From: Pseudomonadales bacterium | GTDB lineage: Bacteria > Pseudomonadota > Gammaproteobacteria > Pseudomonadales > Halieaceae | Reading direction: 5' to 3' | DNA length: 64,000 nt | NCBI GenBank assembly: GCA_024234815.1 | Contig: JACKNO010000007.1 | Location: forward strand, 135,553 to 199,552 | Shown here: piece after piece, positions 61,352-64,000 of the stretch | Numbering within the stretch: position 1 is the first letter of the stretch | Layout of the letters: every line of letters starts with the position of its first letter | The notes under the pieces: model-generated | Told to the model about the DNA's origin: nothing | The model's input: the letters and a program-made list of their open reading frames with translations, nothing else | The model's database searches: none | Program-made: the position numbers and the translations under genes

Positions 61352-62314
61352 ATGACAAAGCGTATTTTTGTAGCAGGCCATAACGGTATGGTCGGTTCGG
61401 CACTGGTCAGGCAACTCAGCAGGAAGCCCGGGGTGAGCATTGTCACGCGCACCCGGCAGGAACTGGATCTCGCCAATCAACAGGGTGTGGCCGACTTCTT
61501 TGCACAGCAGGACATCGACGAGGTATACCTCGGCGCGGCGAAAGTCGGGGGCATACACGCAAATGATACCTACCCGGCCGAGTTCATATACGACAACCTG
61601 ATGGTGGAATGTAACGTTATCCACCAGGCCTGGAAGAACGGCGTGAAGAAACTGCTATTCCTGGGTAGTTCCTGCATTTACCCCCGGCTTGCCTCGCAGC
61701 CCATCAGCGAGACTGAACTGATGCAGGGGCCGCTGGAACCCACCAACGAACCCTATGCCCTGGCCAAGATAGCAGGCATCAAGCTCTGCGAAAGCTACAA
61801 TCGCCAGTATGGCACCGATTATCGCAGTGTCATGCCAACCAACCTGTATGGACCGGGAGACAACTATCATCCGCAGAACAGCCATGTCATTCCCGCCCTC
61901 CTCCGACGGTTCCACGAAGCCGTGCAGAGCCGGGCTGAGGGAATCACCATCTGGGGTACGGGCAAGGCCCTGCGGGAGTTTCTGCATGTCGATGACATGG
62001 CGGACGCGTCAATCCTGATAATGAACCTCAGCCCGGAGCGGTATGCACAGCTTACCGAGCCCCGGATGTCCCATATCAACGTGGGTTCCGGCGTAGACTG
62101 CTCGATTGCCGAGTTGGCCAATACCATTCGCGAGGTTACCGGGTTCACCGGCACGATTGATTATGACACCGACAAACCCGATGGCTCACCGCGCAAACTG
62201 ATGGACAACAGCAAGCTCAGGAGCCTGGGCTGGGAGCCGGGATACAGTCTCAAAACAGGCCTGGAGGATGCCTATGAGTGGTACAGGCGGAATATCGATA
62301 AGGTGAGAGCGTAA
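61352..62314 (+). CDS. fcl: GDP-L-fucose synthase
   Basis: 320 residues from the ATG at 61352. The SDR Rossmann motif GHNGMVG is at 9-15, S107 in SSCIYP, and Y135/K139 in the catalytic YALAK. Family landmarks RVGGIHAN-like KVGGIHAND, PTNLYGPGDNY and LREFLHVDDMADA confirm it. It epimerises and reduces GDP-4-keto-6-deoxymannose to GDP-L-fucose, a precursor for exopolysaccharide or O-antigen. The partner gmd is not in the window. A further 10-codon N-terminal extension is possible but lacks an SD. Confidence 0.93.
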   Translation: MTKRIFVAGHNGMVGSALVRQLSRKPGVSIVTRTRQELDLANQQGVADFFAQQDIDEVYLGAAKVGGIHANDTYPAEFIYDNLMVECNVIHQAWKNGVKKLLFLGSSCIYPRLASQPISETELMQGPLEPTNEPYALAKIAGIKLCESYNRQYGTDYRSVMPTNLYGPGDNYHPQNSHVIPALLRRFHEAVQSRAEGITIWGTGKALREFLHVDDMADASILIMNLSPERYAQLTEPRMSHINVGSGVDCSIAELANTIREVTGFTGTIDYDTDKPDGSPRKLMDNSKLRSLGWEPGYSLKTGLEDAYEWYRRNIDKVRA

Positions 62315-62353
62315 CTCCCTTTCCTGTAGCCACGGCAAGTAACAGCGCACGGC

Positions 62354-62376
62354 AAAAGGCCGGGTAAAACCCGGCC
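62354..62376 (-). terminator. Terminator between fcl and the TPR gene
   Basis: GGCCGGGT and ACCCGGCC form a perfect 8-bp stem with an AAA loop. On the minus strand a TTTT run follows, so it terminates the TPR gene; as a hairpin between convergent genes it may also stop fcl transcripts. Confidence 0.8.
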
Positions 62377-62438
62377 ATTCGTTCAGTTGGGTAAGAGCGG
62401 GTTAACGAAACGCGCCAAACCCGCGGTAGGATCAAAAA

Positions 62439-64000
62439 CTAAAGGCTGTCGTATACCTTTTGAGCTTCTTCCTTACCGGCAAAGCCCCTGCCCTCTGCCG
62501 ACAAGGCTTTACCGAGCTGTTCCTTCGCCAGCTCGAGCTGTCCATTCTTGTAGTAGGCCATACCCAGGTGATACCAGTAATCGGGACCCTCTCCACCGGC
62601 TTTTTGGGCAGCCACAAGCAAGTTCACCGACTGCGGGATGTTGCCCTGCTTATACTGGAGCCAACCCAGGGTATCTATCAGCGGAGGGCTGCCGGATTGT
62701 TCAAAGCCGAACGTGAGTTCCTGCGCCCTGCGCATATTCTCTTCGGACGGGAAGAAATCTATCAGCAAGCCCGCGAGGTTGTTCTTCACCGCTGGCGAGT
62801 TCGCATCGATGGCAAGACCTTCCTCCAGGAGCTTGCGCGCCTGCTCATAATCGCCCATCAGCTGGTAGCGGTTCGATAATTCAAGCTTCAGCAACACGCT
62901 CTCGGGGTTCGATGCAATACCCGCCTCGTAAACGCCCACAATCTCCTCCGGTGTGCCCCTGAACTGCAGGATGCGGGCCAGGTTGACGTAGGACTGGATG
63001 CGTTCCGGTGCGTACTCTATAGCTCGCTTGTAGGCCGCTACAGCCTGGTCAGTTTGCTTCTCGTTGAGGTAGAGCTGCGCCAGCACATCGTACAGGTCAC
63101 CGCTGTCGGGATACTTGGCGAGGTAGGTTTCCAGGTATTTAATAGCGCCTTCGGTGTCGCCCTTGGCGGCATAGGCCTGGGCGGCTATGGTCGTGGCAGC
63201 GGTTATCTTGTCGTTCTGCGCCAGCGCCGCTTCAGCAAGTTCTATCGCGGTATCGAGGTTGCCCTGACGCAGTTCCAGACGCGCTGTCATGGTGTCGCCC
63301 AGGGGCGCCGTCTTTTCGTTCGCAGCCAGGCGATCAACCAGCATCTGGGCATCATCCCAGCGCTGTTGCCGGGAGAGTATCTCCGTGAGCAGATTGATAG
63401 CCATCACGTTCTCAGGCTGCTGGGCCAGAATTTTCTCGATATTGGCCTCGGCCTCCGCATAATTCTCCTGGCCGGCAAGGATAGTCGCGCTCTGGTAAAG
63501 CGCGATCAGGTTACCCGGCTGCTGCCTGAGAACGGCGCGGTAATTGTCCAGGGCCAGATCTATTGAGCGGTTTTTCTGCTGCGCCTCGGCGAGCAGCAGC
63601 ATGATCGTGACGGAGTCGGGGCTGCCCCGCAGCGCCATGCGCAGATCGGGAATCGCCTGCCCGTAATCACCTTCCACCATCTTCAACCGGGCGCGATTAG
63701 CCAGTGCTTCGGGGTTTTCCGGTTCTATTTCCAGCGCTTCGTCATTCCACCTGGCCGCCTGTTCAAAATCCTTGCGGGACAGGGCAAGTTGCGTGAGCTG
63801 GTTCCTGGCCGCCTGGGAACTCGGGCCACTGGTATCAAAGTCAAAGGTCGCCTTGTAGACTGCCTCGGCGCGCTCGGTTTCCCCCATAAACGCCAACTGC
63901 CCACCGAGCGCCGCCCGAAGCTCAGCGTTTTCCGGATCCTGTTGCAACATTTGTTCGAGTTCGGCAACTGCCACCTCGGCACCCTTGTTCATCAACATAA
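62439..64000 (-). CDS. TPR-repeat protein, C-terminal part (cut by window edge)
   Basis: The frame runs to the right edge without a convincing start, so at least 519 residues are the C-terminal part of a larger protein. It is built of tandem TPRs of 34 residues (for example YVNLARILQFRGTPEEIVGVYEAGIASNPES; YELLDVLAQLYLNEKQTDQAVAAYKRAIEYAPE-like units) and ends with DTLGWLQYKQGN and YYKNGQLELAKEQL. Given the VPLPA-CTERM genes and fcl nearby, it may be the TPR lipoprotein (PrsT-type) of a PEP-CTERM/exopolysaccharide locus; that role is inference. Confidence 0.8.
   Translation of the reverse strand, partial: MLMNKGAEVAVAELEQMLQQDPENAELRAALGGQLAFMGETERAEAVYKATFDFDTSGPSSQAARNQLTQLALSRKDFEQAARWNDEALEIEPENPEALANRARLKMVEGDYGQAIPDLRMALRGSPDSVTIMLLLAEAQQKNRSIDLALDNYRAVLRQQPGNLIALYQSATILAGQENYAEAEANIEKILAQQPENVMAINLLTEILSRQQRWDDAQMLVDRLAANEKTAPLGDTMTARLELRQGNLDTAIELAEAALAQNDKITAATTIAAQAYAAKGDTEGAIKYLETYLAKYPDSGDLYDVLAQLYLNEKQTDQAVAAYKRAIEYAPERIQSYVNLARILQFRGTPEEIVGVYEAGIASNPESVLLKLELSNRYQLMGDYEQARKLLEEGLAIDANSPAVKNNLAGLLIDFFPSEENMRRAQELTFGFEQSGSPPLIDTLGWLQYKQGNIPQSVNLLVAAQKAGGEGPDYWYHLGMAYYKNGQLELAKEQLGKALSAEGRGFAGKEEAQKVYDSL

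Overview
The window looks like chromosomal DNA of a free-living, respiring, moderately GC-rich gammaproteobacterium. The evidence is the gene order smc-zipA-ligA, a full System I cytochrome c maturation operon, TonB/porin outer-membrane transport, ybbA-ybbP-tesA, and secreted proteins with VPLPA/PEP-CTERM tails. A marine Cellvibrionales/Halieaceae-type organism is my best guess; this is inference, not proof. No phage, transposase, CRISPR array or rRNA was seen.

Layout. 0-2.5 kb: the end of an unknown gene, a beta-ketoacyl-ACP synthase III, hisC and tRNA-Glu. 2.6-21.2 kb: a phosphate-starvation region. It holds phoB-phoR-phoU, pstSCAB-phoU, a putative porin, a small secreted protein, and a three-gene operon of lipoprotein, 1161-residue triple-repeat secreted protein and TonB-dependent receptor. 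Five promoters here carry tandem 7-bp PhoB half-sites at 11-bp spacing, and in each a -10-like hexamer lies 10 bp further on, so outer-membrane uptake, inner-membrane uptake and signalling appear to form one regulon. Embedded in it is a small ribbon-helix-helix regulator, divergent from an unlisted 41-residue membrane protein, with TGTATACA-type sites that recur upstream of another small secreted protein.

21.3-26 kb: a 2-oxoacid:ferredoxin oxidoreductase with its own FAD/Fe-S reductase. 26-33.3 kb: lytic transglycosylase, ligA, zipA, smc. 33.5-41.5 kb: ttcA-ccmABCDEFGHI. 41.6-43.3 kb: mdh and a TetR regulator. 43.3-47.3 kb: a DUF1800/DUF1501 pair lying between two copies of the last 72 bp of a permease gene; the copies differ only at synonymous sites, which suggests an insertion. 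47.3-52.4 kb: ybbP-ybbA, tesA, bioA.

52.4-57 kb: a HAF-repeat secreted protein and a nine-haem cytochrome. 57-59 kb: two tandem VPLPA-CTERM paralogues, each with a sigma-54 promoter and a conserved upstream element at the same distance. 59-64 kb: a small membrane protein, a VanZ-like protein, a beta-CASP metallo-hydrolase, GDP-L-fucose synthase, and the C-terminal part of a TPR protein that may open an exopolysaccharide/PEP-CTERM cluster beyond the right edge.
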